A stretch of DNA of 7,284 nucleotides, taken from CAYMEV01 sp964389675 [NCBI: uncultured Candidatus Sumerlaeota bacterium]. Its GTDB lineage: Bacteria > CAYMEV01. The notes beneath the pieces are model-generated. The model ran no database searches. It saw only the letters and a list, made by a program, of their open reading frames with translations, and was not told the origin of the DNA. The stretch lies in NCBI GenBank assembly GCA_964389675.1, contig CAYMEV010000046.1, positions 1 through 7,284 on the forward strand. The letters run 5' to 3'. Made by a program: the position numbers and the translations under genes. Shown in pieces: positions 6,448-7,284 of the stretch (position 1 is the first letter of the stretch; every line of letters begins with the position of its first letter).

Positions 6448-6472
6448 TATAATCCTGCATGGCAGGATTATA
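6448..6472 (+). promoter_or_regulatory. Perfect 11-bp hairpin holding the transposase start codon in its loop
   Basis: TATAATCCTGC (6448-6458) and GCAGGATTATA (6462-6472) are exact reverse complements separated by only ATG (6459-6461), the predicted start codon. The left arm begins with a perfect -10 hexamer, TATAAT, six bases before the start, but no good -35 lies 16-18 nt upstream. In a transcript from further upstream the AUG would sit in a tight 3-nt loop with any ribosome binding site shut in the stem. No Shine-Dalgarno sequence is visible upstream. Confidence 0.6.
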
Positions 6473-7284
6473 CAAAAGGAGAACCCCGGAGAAAACAGCT
6501 CTATACAAAATAGCATATAACTATTTCAACTACTATGAGAGCATATATCCTTTACGTTATGAGAAAGAATACGGACCTTTCAGGAAAATCATTGGAAAGA
6601 CAGTCAACAAATATCTCGAATGCGGGATAATGGATAAAGGCTTTGCCAGGATACGCTGTCCACAATGCGGTAAGGATTACTTTATTGCCTTTTCCTGCAA
6701 GACCAGATTCTTTTGTCCCTCATGTTCCCAGAAGAGGACCCTCATCTGGGGAGATTGGGTCAAATCAAATGTACTGGAGAATGTAGCTCACCGTCAATGG
6801 GTATTTACAATTCCCAAAATCCTAAGGAAGCTTTTCTATAAGGACAGAAAGCTCCTGGGGCAACTTGCAAAATGTGCAAAAGATACAGTAGCAGAGATAT
6901 TTAGCTCAATATATCCAGATTATAAACCAGGCATAGTACTCTCTATACAGACTTTCGGGGACCTTCTTTTATGGCATCCGCATATACACTGCCTTATAAC
7001 AGACGGAGTCTTTGATAAGGAAAATAATTTTTACCCCATACCAAAAGTAGACACCAAAAAGGCAGTGATAGTATTCAGGGAAAAGGTATTTGACATGCTT
7101 AAGAGAAATGCACGTATCAGCACTATACTCATTAATAAGATGAGAGGTTGGCAATATACAGGCTTCTCAGTCCATAATGCAGTATTGATATCAGAAGATA
7201 ATCCAGATGCCTTATCCAGGCTTGCAGAATACATAGTGCATGCTTCTTTTTCCTCAGAGAAGATAACCTTCTCAGAGAAATCCC
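6459..7284 (+). CDS. IS91-family HUH transposase (3' end beyond the window)
   Basis: The open frame gives 275 residues and runs off the window with no stop. The family usually has about 350-400 residues. Transposases of this type move a single strand by rolling-circle-like transposition, nicking DNA with a tyrosine and a metal held by an HUH motif. Visible here: a zinc-binding N-terminal domain with C67-P-Q-C70, C80 and C86-P-S-C89 (PF14319-like); a Y2-type transposase domain (PF04986-like) with H173-P-H-I-H177 followed by CLITDGVF, where the HUH motif is H175-I-H177; and SRLAEYIVHASFS (253-265), the counterpart of the family's YLARYI segment. Only the second tyrosine (Y258) is kept; the first position is R254, as in single-tyrosine members of the family. 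The ATG at 6459 is the first start after an in-frame TAA at 6450-6452. No ribosome binding site is evident. Confidence 0.88.
   Translation, partial: MAGLYKRRTPEKTALYKIAYNYFNYYESIYPLRYEKEYGPFRKIIGKTVNKYLECGIMDKGFARIRCPQCGKDYFIAFSCKTRFFCPSCSQKRTLIWGDWVKSNVLENVAHRQWVFTIPKILRKLFYKDRKLLGQLAKCAKDTVAEIFSSIYPDYKPGIVLSIQTFGDLLLWHPHIHCLITDGVFDKENNFYPIPKVDTKKAVIVFREKVFDMLKRNARISTILINKMRGWQYTGFSVHNAVLISEDNPDALSRLAEYIVHASFSSEKITFSEKS

Larger units (their letters stand above)
6448..7284 (+). mobile_element. IS91-family insertion sequence, left portion (ends not resolved)
   Basis: The element is recognised by its transposase. The upstream (ter-side) boundary is not defined in the sequence: it lies somewhere between the TraB remnant (ending about 6324) and the transposase hairpin at 6448. 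The ori end, normally next to a GAAC- or CAAG-type target tetranucleotide, is beyond the window. IS91 elements make no target-site duplication, so none is expected as a marker. Confidence 0.6.

Noticed and set aside
6969-7234. Minus-strand frames of 61 and 67 codons
   Set aside because: They are antisense to the IS91 transposase, whose zinc and HUH motifs establish the plus-strand frame.
1-7284. CRISPR array, toxin-antitoxin pair, retron or defence island
   Set aside because: There are no short regularly spaced repeats, no reverse transcriptase, no paired small genes and no nuclease or sensor domains. The propeller repeats are protein-level SBBP repeats, and the only mobile gene is the IS91-type transposase.

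Overview
The window looks like a stretch of chromosome from a Gram-negative-type environmental bacterium, most likely in or near the FCB/candidate-phylum assemblage. This is inference from two things. The long secreted protein on the minus strand combines SBBP beta-propeller repeats, a CARDB-like domain and a C-terminal domain opening LPVELAFFTA with a later SEVNNLGFNLYR motif, a style common in Bacteroidota relatives and similar candidate phyla. Yet the genes carry strong AGGAGGT-type ribosome binding sites, which classical Bacteroidota usually lack. No rRNA or tRNA is present to settle the taxonomy.

Positions 1-3405 (minus strand) hold one SBBP-repeat gene in two frames plus an exact partial duplicate of its 5' half. 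The layout is R-U-R: a 1154-bp segment R at 55-1208, a unique segment U at 1209-2251, and an identical R at 2252-3405. The gene starts at 3386 inside the right R and ends at 1207. It is split by an apparent 1-base deletion near 2472-2477; adding one A restores a 726-residue secreted protein with seven SBBP repeats (one whole seven-bladed propeller), a CARDB-like domain and a C-terminal Ig/FnIII-like domain. The left R repeats the start and blades 1-5, with the same frameshift, and runs out after entering blade 6.

Positions 3387-3604 are the divergent intergenic region. It has a promoter candidate for the minus-strand gene and a terminator-like hairpin just ahead of the plus-strand gene. Positions 3605-5485 encode a secreted clan GH-A (GH5-like) glycoside hydrolase, closed by a strong intrinsic terminator at 5491-5532. 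The two secreted products may act together on extracellular polysaccharide, but only the divergent arrangement supports this.

Positions 5533-6458 are AT-rich and decayed: no intact gene, several inverted repeats, and a 5'-truncated TraB/GumN-family remnant on the minus strand (6097-6324). From 6459 to the window end is an IS91-family transposase, cut off by the window. Its start codon lies in the 3-nt loop of a perfect 11-bp inverted repeat. No CRISPR array, defence system or RNA gene was seen. The points most worth a second look are the R-U-R duplication, whose edge falls on a predicted transcription start and forms a stop codon, the shared frameshift, and the hairpin around the transposase start.
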